Source of the DNA: Prevotella sp.
Lineage (GTDB): Bacteria; Bacteroidota; Bacteroidia; Bacteroidales; Bacteroidaceae
Assembly: GCA_017400455.1 (NCBI GenBank)
Contig: JAFPTC010000086.1
Span: forward strand, 1-64,000
DNA length: 64,000 nucleotides
Direction: 5' to 3'
Shown here: positions 44,172-53,072 of the stretch, one piece after another
Numbering within the stretch: position 1 is the stretch's first letter
Layout of the letters: every line of letters begins with the position of its first letter
Made by a program: the position numbers and the translations under genes
The notes under the pieces: model-generated
Told to the model about the DNA's origin: nothing
The model's database searches: none
Seen by the model: only the letters and a program-made list of their open reading frames with translations

Positions 44172-45698
44172 TTATTCTAATACTCCGAGCGACTTCTGCA
44201 GCTCTACATGGCTGAGGCGGACGTCAATTTCGGCGTCAATCTTCTGCGACTGGGCTTGCAGCCAGGCTGTTTGTGCCTCCATGACGGTGGTGGGCGTAAT
44301 GACTCCTTCCTGGAATCCCAGGTTGGCCGTGCGCAAGTTCTCCTCCGCACGTTCAATGTTGGTCTTGGCCATGGTGAGCTTCTTGTTGGCTTCGTCCACG
44401 CGGAAGGAGTTTTGGCTCACTTGCAGCTCAATCATTTCGCGGGCCTCCTCCAGTTCCAGGTTGGCTATGGCCGTGGCACCTTTCGAGGCGCGCACCTTGT
44501 ATTTCACGTCGCCCCAGTTCCAAATGGGCACGCGAAGCATCACGCCCACATGCCAAAAGCCGCTGAATTTCTTTTCGAAGCCGTTCAGCACGTTGGGGTT
44601 GCTGATGGCGTAGCCACCCGTCAGGGCCACCTGCGGCAGGTTCCCTGCCTTCATCAGGTTGGTTGACTGATGGCTCAGGTCGATGGCATTCTGCAGGAGC
44701 TTCAGTTCTGGGCGATTGGCCAGTGCCGTGGGCATTTCGGAAGCTGCCGAATGACTGTTCATGCTAAGAACATCTGAAAGATCGGCCATGTTCTCATCGG
44801 CCAGGGTGATTTGCTCGTTCACCGGCAGTCCGCATAGCTGGCAGAGCAGCATCTTCGACAGCACCAGTCCGTCGTTGACCTGGGTGAGGGCCATTTCTGC
44901 CTCGTTCACCTTTACGCTGACGCTCAGCCCGTCGCTGCGTGTTGCCACGCCTTCGGCTATCATCATGTTGACGTCGTTGTCGAGCTTCTTCACCAGGTCG
45001 CGATAGCCCTCGGCCAGCTTTTTCTTGTGGTTCAGCGATACCACCTGCCAATAGGCCTTGTCTATATTATACAATGTAGCCTGGCGCTGAGCTTCAGCCC
45101 TGTTGTAGGCCATGTCTTCCGATATGTCGGCCATTTTGTTGGCTGCCACAATGCTGCCGCCCATGAACAGCGGTTGGGTTAGCAGGATGCTGCCGGCCCA
45201 GATGTTGCGCGAGTCGGTGCGGAAGGCGTCCACCACCTCCTGGCCAAACTGGTTCAGCACGCCAGCCATGGTGTTGACGGTTTGTGACATTTGCTGCTCC
45301 AGGGCCTGTCCCAGCGGATTGCCCTGCATGGCTGCCGAGATGCCGCTTGACTGGCCGATGGCTCCTATTCCCGTGGCCATGGTGGTGCCCAGATGGCTCA
45401 GCTTCTGCTTTTGCGAGTCGTTGAGTATCGACACTTCGCGGCTGGTGTGCTCATACGTACCGATGGCACTCACATGGGGCAGGTACTTCGTTCGTGCTGC
45501 CTGCCTTATGTTTTTTGCCACGTCCTGTTTCACTTCGGCAATGCGCATCTGCTTGTTGTTGCGCAGCCCCAAGGCGCGGCAGCTGTCAAGCGTCAGCAGC
45601 CGCTGACCTGATGCAGTGATGGGAAAGAAAGAAAGCAGATAAAAAGGCAACAGCCAACTTATCATGCTTTTTCCTGCCGGCATTTTCATCTTGCTCAT
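44172..45698 (-). CDS. TolC family outer membrane efflux protein
   Basis: This 508-residue outer-membrane channel has a signal peptide ending near ITASGQ and the duplicated helical OEP repeats. The first repeat is around NNKQMRIAEVKQDVAKN and the second around LANRPELKLLQNAIDLS. It heads the export operon, followed by hlyD after 28 bp. A segment near 105-155 is Met/Gln-rich and longer than in E. coli TolC. Confidence 0.88.
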   Translation of the reverse strand: MSKMKMPAGKSMISWLLPFYLLSFFPITASGQRLLTLDSCRALGLRNNKQMRIAEVKQDVAKNIRQAARTKYLPHVSAIGTYEHTSREVSILNDSQKQKLSHLGTTMATGIGAIGQSSGISAAMQGNPLGQALEQQMSQTVNTMAGVLNQFGQEVVDAFRTDSRNIWAGSILLTQPLFMGGSIVAANKMADISEDMAYNRAEAQRQATLYNIDKAYWQVVSLNHKKKLAEGYRDLVKKLDNDVNMMIAEGVATRSDGLSVSVKVNEAEMALTQVNDGLVLSKMLLCQLCGLPVNEQITLADENMADLSDVLSMNSHSAASEMPTALANRPELKLLQNAIDLSHQSTNLMKAGNLPQVALTGGYAISNPNVLNGFEKKFSGFWHVGVMLRVPIWNWGDVKYKVRASKGATAIANLELEEAREMIELQVSQNSFRVDEANKKLTMAKTNIERAEENLRTANLGFQEGVITPTTVMEAQTAWLQAQSQKIDAEIDVRLSHVELQKSLGVLE

Positions 45699-45735
45699 GA
45701 TGATTGTTGTTTAAAGTCTGATTCGTTCAAACTAC

Positions 45736-45795
45736 CTGTCTGACTTGCATTTAACTTGTGCTGCGTTGAGCAGAAGTTGAAAGCAAGTCAGACAG
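45736..45795. other. 60-bp imperfect palindrome between lpxD and the tolC operon
   Basis: Outer arms CTGTCTGACTTGC (45736-45748) and GCAAGTCAGACAG (45783-45795) match perfectly. An inner AACTT/AAGTT pair continues the stem towards a short loop. It lies 29 bp past the lpxD stop and 38 bp before the tolC start. No T-run is seen, so it could be an operator or a terminator of lpxD transcripts. Confidence 0.65.
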
Positions 45796-45824
45796 TGCTG
45801 TTCTGGTCTATCTACATTCGATGC

Positions 45825-46859
45825 TTATTTATTCTTTATAGTCTCTATTTCTCTTTTCAGCTCGTTCAGTTCCTTGTACATTTCAGGCAGGCGCTTCATC
45901 ACGGCTGAGGCCTTGAAGAAGAGCTTGGGATCCATGGCGGGCGAACCTATGAGCTGCTCGCCCTGCCCCTTGGTGTTGCTAATGACGCCGCACTGGGCGC
46001 CTACGAAGGTCTTGTCGGCCACGTGGATGTGTCCGGCAAAGCCAGCCTGGCCGCCCACCATGCACCACGCGCCTATTTTGGTGCTGCCGGCCAGACCCAC
46101 CTGGGCCGACATGACGGTGTTTTCGCCCACTTCGCAGTTGTGGGCCACCTGGATGAGGTTGTCCAGCTTCACGCCCTTGTGCAATATGGTCTGCCCCATG
46201 GTGGAGCGGTCGACGCAGGTGTTGGCGCCTATTTCCACGTCGTCTTCAATGATGACGATGCCAATCTGTGGAATCTTGTCGTAGCCCTCCTGGTTGGGAG
46301 CGAAGCCGAAACCGTCGGCGCCAATAACCGAACCGGCGTGGATGGTGACGCGGTTGCCCAGCTGGCAACCTTGGTAGATGGTGACGTTGGGGTAGAGCTG
46401 GCACTGCTGGCCGAGCTTGACGCCGTCGCCGATGACCACGTGGGGATAGATTTGCGAGCCGTCGCCCACCACTGCTCCATCGCCCACCACGGCAAAAGCT
46501 CCGATGTAGACGTTCTGGCCAATGATGGCGTTGGGCGAGATAGAGGCCAGCGGGTCGATGCCGGTCTTGCGGGGTTTCATCTGCTCGTAGAGCTGAAGCA
46601 GGCGGGCCACGGCCTCATAGGCATTCTTCACGCGAATGAGCGTAGCACTGACGGGGTGCTCCAGCTGCAAGTCGTCGTTCACAAGGACGATGCTTGATTT
46701 CGTTTCGTAGATGAAATGAGTGTATTTGGGATTCGACAGGAAGGAGATGGCTCCTTCTTGCCCTTCTTCAATTTTGGCGAACGTGTGGACGGCAGCATTT
46801 TCGTTGCCTTCCACACGCCCACCAATCATTTCTGCAATTTGTTTGGCTGTAAAAATCAT
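45825..46859 (-). CDS. lpxD: UDP-3-O-acylglucosamine N-acyltransferase
   Basis: LpxD adds the N-linked acyl chain in lipid A synthesis, using acyl-ACP. The 344-residue protein has an N-terminal uridine-binding domain (residues 1-100). A left-handed beta-helix of hexapeptide repeats follows ([18 protein letters not shown]). Catalytic His240 lies in [14 protein letters not shown]-terminal helix follows ([19 protein letters not shown]). It is a single gene here; lpxC, fabZ and lpxA are not in the window. Confidence 0.95.
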   Translation of the reverse strand: MIFTAKQIAEMIGGRVEGNENAAVHTFAKIEEGQEGAISFLSNPKYTHFIYETKSSIVLVNDDLQLEHPVSATLIRVKNAYEAVARLLQLYEQMKPRKTGIDPLASISPNAIIGQNVYIGAFAVVGDGAVVGDGSQIYPHVVIGDGVKLGQQCQLYPNVTIYQGCQLGNRVTIHAGSVIGADGFGFAPNQEGYDKIPQIGIVIIEDDVEIGANTCVDRSTMGQTILHKGVKLDNLIQVAHNCEVGENTVMSAQVGLAGSTKIGAWCMVGGQAGFAGHIHVADKTFVGAQCGVISNTKGQGEQLIGSPAMDPKLFFKASAVMKRLPEMYKELNELKREIETIKNK

Positions 46860-46881
46860 AGCATTTTCTTTTAGAATAGTG

Positions 46882-46889
46882 CAAAGTTA
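46882..46889 (-). promoter_or_regulatory. -7 element for lpxD
   Basis: TAACTTTG on the minus strand, 22 bases before the ATG. Confidence 0.65.
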
Positions 46890-46993
46890 CACATTTTTTC
46901 CCGATAACGCCAAACTTACAGCCTATTATTACTCATTTTTAAGATATGCAGGGCGTTCGTGACCGTTTCCTTTAGTAATCGTTAAACAATCGG

Positions 46994-47136
46994 GCTCCCC
47001 AGAAAAAAATCTCACGTGAGAAATTTTTCTGGGAAGCCTTCCCGTAAAAAAATCTCACGTGAGAAATTTTTCTGGGAGGCCTTCCCGTGAAAAAATCTCA
47101 CGTGAGAAAATTTTCTGGGGAGCCTCCGCGTAAAAA
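46994..47136. repeat. CTCACGTGAG palindromic repeat array 4 (3 units)
   Basis: Cores are at 47011, 47054 and 47097, a strict 43-bp period. Spacers are variants of GGGAAGCCTTCCC. The array sits 62 bp past the stop of the GH127 gene and upstream of the lpxD promoter. Confidence 0.95.
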
Positions 47137-47198
47137 TCGCTCGGCCCCCCAGTGGATTTTGGTCAATGTCTTTTATGAAAAAGTGCGTGCCTAACGGA

Positions 47199-50171
47199 CT
47201 ATTTGACAAACTGCTTCAGCTGGGTGGTAGCCCGCTGAATCATGTCCATGGTGCCGCTGCCATCGCTGACGTAGCGGATGACCATTCCTGCATAGCCGAT
47301 GGCACGGTCGAGTTCACGGTCGCCCTCGGGCAGCTGGCGTGCTTTCTCCAGCAGGCCCATCAGCTCGTCCATGTCTTCCAGCTCGGGCAGGTTGCCTGGG
47401 CGCATGGAGTTGATGATGCCGTTCAGGGCCGAAGCGGCTTTGTCAATCTCTTCCTGGCTGTACTTGTCGTCGGGCGCATCGAGCATCTGCTGGCTGCTGG
47501 CCATCTGGCTGGTCATGCGGGCAAAGGCGTGGGGAGCCCAGGGGGCATATTCTGGAACTTTCACGGTCAGGGCGTTCCATGCCTGCTGCTCGTCATTGCG
47601 GCTCTTGGCCACAAGCAGTAGCTCGCGCAGGGCGCTCTTGTCTATTCCCTCCGTGCCGTCAGCCACATAGGTGGCATTCGGATCGCCCTGGATGTTCATG
47701 CGGAAATAGTGGGTCACGTGGCGGTCGGCCTGATAGTCGGGAATGAAGGTGCGGCCGTTGAAAGACATCGTGTAGAGGTTGGCATCGGCACCCTTGCCTT
47801 CCTTGGCTCCGTTCAAGGTGATCTGGCTCAGGTCGGAAGCCACGTCGATGCTGGCTTCGTCCCAGTTCTTAATGCCGGTAGTGGCCATGACCAGCGGGCC
47901 GTACATAAAGGCGCCGGCCCACATGGGGGTGTACTCCGTCTTGCCGCCTTTCTCGTAGGCAGGCGCATGCTCCATCTTGTCAGGACCGAAGTCTAAGTGC
48001 TTGGTGAAGGGCATGGTCACCTCAACGACATCCTTGGCGCTCCACTTGCGGGCGGGAATCTCAACATAGCTGCTGGGCTGATAGCTCTTGGCTATGCTCT
48101 TGCCGTTCAACTTCACGTCGAAGCCCTCGGTGGCCCAGTAGGGAACGCGAAGCTTCATGGCAAATTTTCCTGACTTGCGCTTGGAATCCTGGGGCACGAC
48201 GCTGATGGTGCTGCGCTCGGCCGGCCACGGGCAGGTCTGTTTGATGGTCACGCCCTGACGGTCCCACTGAGCCGTGGTGGGCATGTAGAGTGCCACCCAG
48301 ATGGTGTTGTCGCTGACGAAGTAGGCTGCTTCCTGATATTTCACGTGGTTTTCCACGCCGGTACCACCGCAGCAGGTGGCCTGCGGCGTCTCGTTGCCCC
48401 AGGGCTTGGAGGCGTCGAGTCCCACGGCATACTGATAAAGAACCATGTACTTGTGGGGATTCACCGAACCGACGATCTGGTTGTAGAGCAACCGCTCGTA
48501 GTAGTCCATGTAGCCGGCATCGTCGGGATTGAAGCAGTTCAGGTCCTTGGTGAGCTTGGCCAGGTTGTAGGCGCAGCAGGTCTCGTTGATGGTGGGCTCG
48601 GGGTGCAGTTCTCGTCCTCCCCAGCTGGTGACATTGTTGCACATGCTGGTGATTTGTGAATAGGGCTGACGGAACATCTCGCCGTTGCCTACGCCGCCCA
48701 TGGCATAGCGATAGCGGCCCTGGATCATGGTCCAGAAGTTCTGGGCCAGGTTGTAGTAGTAGGGGTTGGCATTGCCTCGATAGCTGCGCAGGGCGCCGGT
48801 CACCATGGGAATGTGCTGGTTGGCATGGCGGGTGCGGATGGCATCGATGTTCTTGGCCAGTGGATCGAAGAAGGCAGGGCTGTCAAAATAGCTGGCAGCT
48901 TCCAGCAGGTGGGCCTTCTCCTCGGAGTTACTGACCATTTCTGAAAGACGTGATAAGGATTCGGCCATGCCGCCCACCTCACCGGCAATATACATGTTCC
49001 ACATTTCATAGCGGTTGCCGGGGCGCTGACGACGCTCTTCCTGGTTGCCGTCGCTCTTGACAAAGGTGCGGTAGTGAAGCCTGTTCCACACCCAGAGTCC
49101 CATGTCCTTGGCAATGAGCAAGGCCTTGGCGGCTACATCCTTGTCGTCGATATAGGTGGCAATGTCGATGAGTCCGGCCAGTTGCTTGTGGACAGAGTAG
49201 TAGGGGGCCCAGACCCAGCTTTCGTTGTTGTAGGCCCGATACATCTCAATGAGGGCGCAGTGCTGGGCGGGAATGGCGTTAAGGTACCCATAGCCATATT
49301 TCTGGTATTCCTTCTTGTAGCGGTCGAAGTCGGCCCAGGTGCCCTTCATGGCCTTCAGCTCATCTTCGGGAGCAAAGTCGCGGGCTTCCCAGTAGCGGCC
49401 CAGGGCATCGTTCCATACAAAGGTGCGCTCTTGGCATTTGCGCAGCTCGTCGACCATGAGCTTGATGTTGCGGCGCAGGATGTCTTTCTTCGCCTTGTCC
49501 TGGCAGCTGGCAAAAGCCATGGCTATGGCCGACATGTAGTGGCCCGAGCCGTGACCCTTCAGCTTGGTGGTGGGCGAGTCCCAGCCATCGGCCACGGGAT
49601 AGCCGTCAGTGGGCAGGTCGTAGGTGTCGCGGTAGTTATAAAGCTGCTGCTTCACGTCAAGGCTGATGAGCTGGTCGATGTCGAGGTCGCGGTTCCACGT
49701 CAGGCGGTTGTCACCATCCACCGAAACCTTGTCAAGGGGAAGGGTCTCGGCCAGGGCTTTGCTGGCGGGCACGTCCCAGGGCTGGCTGACCACGGTGACC
49801 TGAGCCGTCAGGGGATAGCCATTGGGAGTGGTGTTGTCGCCAATGATGTAGCCTTTCACTTTGTACTCGGTTCCCACGGGATTGATGTCGGGATTGGCCT
49901 CGGCTTGTTCGCGCACCAGTGAACTGTTTTGCCAGCGCACTTGTCTGTATTCGCCTTCACCGTTCGTGTATTTCACCCATACATGATAGGGCAGGCGAGG
50001 GGCGTTGCCTACGGGAACTTTCACGTTGACTGGCTCAACGGATGCAATGGTACGATAGGCCTGAACGGCCTTCAGCTCTGAATGAGAGGTCGTCATGGCT
50101 GCGACTTGCGTGGTTACTGACAAGCTTAGGCATAACGACAATGCGAGCAAAAGGTGGTTTTTGTTATTCAT
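47199..50171 (-). CDS. Secreted GH127/GH146-type beta-L-arabinofuranosidase
   Basis: This 990-residue exported enzyme is probably active on arabinofuranose chains of plant glycans. It has a signal peptide and an N-terminal Ig-like domain (about 35-140). An (alpha/alpha)6 catalytic domain of the DUF1680/GH127 group follows. The zinc-cysteine active site is complete: Glu530 and Cys532 in NETCCAYN, and Cys600-Cys601 in ATCCGGTGVENH. In this family a cysteine is the nucleophile. The C-terminal ~130 residues form a helical extension. It is 42 bp downstream of the thioredoxin-like gene, and no SusCD pair is nearby. Confidence 0.85.
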   Translation of the reverse strand: MNNKNHLLLALSLCLSLSVTTQVAAMTTSHSELKAVQAYRTIASVEPVNVKVPVGNAPRLPYHVWVKYTNGEGEYRQVRWQNSSLVREQAEANPDINPVGTEYKVKGYIIGDNTTPNGYPLTAQVTVVSQPWDVPASKALAETLPLDKVSVDGDNRLTWNRDLDIDQLISLDVKQQLYNYRDTYDLPTDGYPVADGWDSPTTKLKGHGSGHYMSAIAMAFASCQDKAKKDILRRNIKLMVDELRKCQERTFVWNDALGRYWEARDFAPEDELKAMKGTWADFDRYKKEYQKYGYGYLNAIPAQHCALIEMYRAYNNESWVWAPYYSVHKQLAGLIDIATYIDDKDVAAKALLIAKDMGLWVWNRLHYRTFVKSDGNQEERRQRPGNRYEMWNMYIAGEVGGMAESLSRLSEMVSNSEEKAHLLEAASYFDSPAFFDPLAKNIDAIRTRHANQHIPMVTGALRSYRGNANPYYYNLAQNFWTMIQGRYRYAMGGVGNGEMFRQPYSQITSMCNNVTSWGGRELHPEPTINETCCAYNLAKLTKDLNCFNPDDAGYMDYYERLLYNQIVGSVNPHKYMVLYQYAVGLDASKPWGNETPQATCCGGTGVENHVKYQEAAYFVSDNTIWVALYMPTTAQWDRQGVTIKQTCPWPAERSTISVVPQDSKRKSGKFAMKLRVPYWATEGFDVKLNGKSIAKSYQPSSYVEIPARKWSAKDVVEVTMPFTKHLDFGPDKMEHAPAYEKGGKTEYTPMWAGAFMYGPLVMATTGIKNWDEASIDVASDLSQITLNGAKEGKGADANLYTMSFNGRTFIPDYQADRHVTHYFRMNIQGDPNATYVADGTEGIDKSALRELLLVAKSRNDEQQAWNALTVKVPEYAPWAPHAFARMTSQMASSQQMLDAPDDKYSQEEIDKAASALNGIINSMRPGNLPELEDMDELMGLLEKARQLPEGDRELDRAIGYAGMVIRYVSDGSGTMDMIQRATTQLKQFVK

Positions 50172-50213
50172 GTTATTAATGAGTTGTTAGTTATTGTAGC
50201 AGGATGGTCTGTT

Positions 50214-51242
50214 CTATTCCTTTTCTTTCAGCAAAGACTCGATTTTCTCTTTCAGGGTGACGTTGCTCACGTCGCGGGCAACGATCTTTCCTGTCTTGTC
50301 TGTAAGAATGTTCGAGGGGAGGGTGCCTATGCCCAATTGGGCAAGGACGGGCGACTGCCACATGAGGCTGTCGCAAATGTTGGGCCAGGTGATGCTGTCG
50401 TGCTCAAGGAAGTTCTTACCTTCGGCAGGACTGGCGTCAAGGCTAATGGTGACGACGGATATTTTGCGTGGATGATCTTTCTGCAAAGTGGCCAGCTGGC
50501 GAAGAATGTTCTGCGAGTCGAAACTCCACGATGCCCATACGGCAATGACATTGGCTTCGGCATTGAGATTCTTCTGCGTGATGGTATCTCCTTTAGTGTC
50601 GACGGCCTTAAAGGCTGGCAGTTGGCCGTCGGCGTGATGATTCTTCAGACTTTCCAACAGCGTGTAGAGACGCGCCAGCTGCGGGTTTTGTGGCTGGGCT
50701 TGGTGTAGTGCCTCACACAATTTGTGGGCCAGGGCATAGTCGGGATTGGCATTCTGGAGAAAATATCGCCTGAGCAGATAGTTGCTCACCGGCGAGGTCA
50801 AATGACCGTTGATGAATTGTTGGGCCGCTTTCTGAACTTCTGGCGGCATCATTTCGTTGGTTTTCGTGCGGAAGGCGGTCATGGCATCGTTGTCCTCAGT
50901 GCCGGTCACCTGCGTGTCTCGCAAATGTGAGACGTCGCCTTTCATTGTAACCTCGGCGCCAGGTTGCGCAAACACGGGCAACTCTGAATAGTTGGGGAAA
51001 AGGAGTACCAGAGTGATGGTGTCGTGAATCACACGGTCGTATGAAAATTGACCGCCATTGACGGCTATTGTGTCTTTCGTCCCTTGGTCGGGATTGTAGA
51101 GGTAGAACTCTCCTTGATTTAAGTTCTTGAACTCTCCTTCCAGATGAAAACGGCTGGAAGATTGGCTACAAGCATTAAAAAGAAATGAGGAAAAAAGACA
51201 GAAGGCTATGAGAGATAAATATTTCAATGTGTGTGTATGCAT
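50214..51242 (-). CDS. DUF4369/thioredoxin-like lipoprotein lacking the CxxC motif
   Basis: This 342-residue protein has a signal sequence and probable lipid-attachment Cys25 (FLFNAC, a weak lipobox). An N-terminal DUF4369-like beta domain (about 30-120) and a C-terminal thioredoxin fold (about 205-340) follow. Where the active-site CxxC should be it reads WASWSFDSQ, so both cysteines are gone. It is unlikely to be a dithiol oxidoreductase and may bind proteins instead. It is 37 bp downstream of the OmpA/TPR gene. Confidence 0.75.
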   Translation of the reverse strand: MHTHTLKYLSLIAFCLFSSFLFNACSQSSSRFHLEGEFKNLNQGEFYLYNPDQGTKDTIAVNGGQFSYDRVIHDTITLVLLFPNYSELPVFAQPGAEVTMKGDVSHLRDTQVTGTEDNDAMTAFRTKTNEMMPPEVQKAAQQFINGHLTSPVSNYLLRRYFLQNANPDYALAHKLCEALHQAQPQNPQLARLYTLLESLKNHHADGQLPAFKAVDTKGDTITQKNLNAEANVIAVWASWSFDSQNILRQLATLQKDHPRKISVVTISLDASPAEGKNFLEHDSITWPNICDSLMWQSPVLAQLGIGTLPSNILTDKTGKIVARDVSNVTLKEKIESLLKEKE

Positions 51243-51279
51243 AGTTTCTGCCTTTTTTCCTCAAAATATAGAATAGTAA

Positions 51280-52956
51280 TTACTTGCTAACGTTTACCAG
51301 TTCCAAATCCTTGGCTGCATAGGCTGCCAGTGAAGGATCCTTGGCCACGGCGGCAGCCAGAGCCTGGGCAGCGGCCGTGTTGTTGCCTGTGCGGGCGTTG
51401 ACGATAGCCTTCAGGTAGTCGGTGGTGGCGTCGGCGTTCTTCACGTTGGCCAGCGTCTGAGCTGCTGCCTGATAGTTCTTGTTGAGCAGCTGAGCCAGAG
51501 CGGCCGAGTTGGTCTGAAGCTTACCGAAGTCTTGCTCGGCCTGGGCATACTTGCCCTGTGCCAGGTGCAGGTTACCAAGCACCTCGTTCAGTCCGTTGGC
51601 ACCGGCAGCCTTTGCGATGAGGGTTTCAGCACCCTTCACATCGCCGCTCTGAAGGGCCAGCAGACCCAGGTTGGCGTTGGTCTCGGGCAGCACTTTGCCG
51701 ATGCGGCTGGCCTTCTGCAGCCAGTTAGCGGCTTCGCTGTAGTTGCCCTTGGCATACTCAACGAGTGCGATGTTGTTGAATGCACGAGCATCGTTGGGAT
51801 AGATTTCTGCTGCTTTCTTGTAAGCGTTCTCTACCTTGTTGAGGTCGTTTCCATAGAGCGTGCCGGCATAGAGCAGCTCTTCGACGCTAAGCTGACGGGC
51901 GTCGCTGGTCAGCTGGTCCTTGATTTGTTGGTCATCGCGTCCAACAACATCGTAGTTGATGGTCATGCGAGCGCGGCGCAGCTGGGGCAGAATGCCGTCG
52001 GCCAGCTCACGGAAGGCGCTGCTGATGTTCTTGATCTGCTGTTCGCGCTCCTCGGGATCCTGATACATGGAGAGTACGCGCAGGATGACGTCCTTGTCCT
52101 GAATGTTTGAGACGCCAACCAGTTCCTGGAAACCTTCCCAGTCCTCGGCGGTGTACTTGGTGTCAACGGGGGCGTCGGCCTTGGCCTTCTTCATCTGCTG
52201 CTTTACGTAGTTGGCAGCCACGTCTTCGCGCTTGCCAGCCAGACGCTCGTTGATGTTGTAGCCACCATCGGGCGAAGCGTAGGCCGAAACCTCAATGTTG
52301 TTCATGCGCAGTGTCTCCTGGTTGGCGGCAATGTCGTTGAGCAGTCGAACAAACTCCTGTACAGAGTTGTTCTGAAGCTCCGAGCGGCGCAGGTTGGCCT
52401 GGTTGATGAGGAACTTCACATTGGCGTCCTGCTTCTGGCTGATGATGCGCTGGAAGCCGTCCTGAGCCAGGGCGGGCTGAGCGGTTGCCAGTGTACGCTT
52501 GTAAAGCTCAGAGGTGGAAACCACGCCATTGGCCACCTTCACGTCGGGCACCTTAACCGTCTTCTTGCCAATCTTGGCGTCGAAGGTCAGGTAGAGCTCG
52601 CTCTGCTCCATGGCAGGCTGATAGTCGAAGGTGCTCTTCATGGCATAGCGACCGCCCACCTGATAGGATATGGTCTGGTCGTTACCTTGAACCTTCTCGC
52701 CCTGGAACGTGGCGCTCTGGCCTTTGACTGTCTGTCCATCGAAGCGGAGTTCGGGAGTGACGGTAACAACGGCCTTCTTCTTCATGTACTTTTCAGGGAA
52801 AGAACCGTTAATAGTTGCAGCTACCTGTCCAGCCTGTGATTCCAGAGGATTGGGTGTAACAGTGAAATTGTCAGCCGAGAGAGCACCAAGCTTTCCCGAG
52901 CATGATGTCAGCACCATGGCGGTTGCCGACAAAACAAGAATCGTTGATTTCTTCAT
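51280..52956 (-). CDS. Lipoprotein with OmpA-like and TPR domains
   Basis: This 558-residue lipoprotein (lipobox LTSC, Cys19) has an N-terminal beta domain (about 25-170). A middle region resembles an OmpA-type peptidoglycan-binding fold (IEVSAYASPDGGYNINERLA then REDVAANYV). TPR-like repeats follow from about residue 380 (NDARAFNNIALVEYAKGNYS). It is therefore likely anchored in the outer membrane and touching peptidoglycan. It has its own TACCTTTG promoter and may head the unit that includes the thioredoxin-like and GH127 genes. Confidence 0.78.
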   Translation of the reverse strand: MKKSTILVLSATAMVLTSCSGKLGALSADNFTVTPNPLESQAGQVAATINGSFPEKYMKKKAVVTVTPELRFDGQTVKGQSATFQGEKVQGNDQTISYQVGGRYAMKSTFDYQPAMEQSELYLTFDAKIGKKTVKVPDVKVANGVVSTSELYKRTLATAQPALAQDGFQRIISQKQDANVKFLINQANLRRSELQNNSVQEFVRLLNDIAANQETLRMNNIEVSAYASPDGGYNINERLAGKREDVAANYVKQQMKKAKADAPVDTKYTAEDWEGFQELVGVSNIQDKDVILRVLSMYQDPEEREQQIKNISSAFRELADGILPQLRRARMTINYDVVGRDDQQIKDQLTSDARQLSVEELLYAGTLYGNDLNKVENAYKKAAEIYPNDARAFNNIALVEYAKGNYSEAANWLQKASRIGKVLPETNANLGLLALQSGDVKGAETLIAKAAGANGLNEVLGNLHLAQGKYAQAEQDFGKLQTNSAALAQLLNKNYQAAAQTLANVKNADATTDYLKAIVNARTGNNTAAAQALAAAVAKDPSLAAYAAKDLELVNVSK

Positions 52957-53023
52957 TTTTTTATTTGTTTATACTTTACAGTGATATAGGTTATTCAATA
53001 TGAGTGTTCATGTAACGCTATTG

Positions 53024-53031
53024 CAAAGGTA
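53024..53031 (-). promoter_or_regulatory. -7 element for the OmpA/TPR lipoprotein gene
   Basis: TACCTTTG on the minus strand, 67 bases before the ATG. Confidence 0.6.
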
Positions 53032-53072
53032 CATATAATTATGGTGATATGACGTCCAAGCGGCGTTTTTTT

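Noticed and set aside
45736..45795. Riboswitch upstream of the tolC operon
   Set aside because: The element is a plain palindrome without conserved riboswitch-like loops, and it may belong to the lpxD 3' end.
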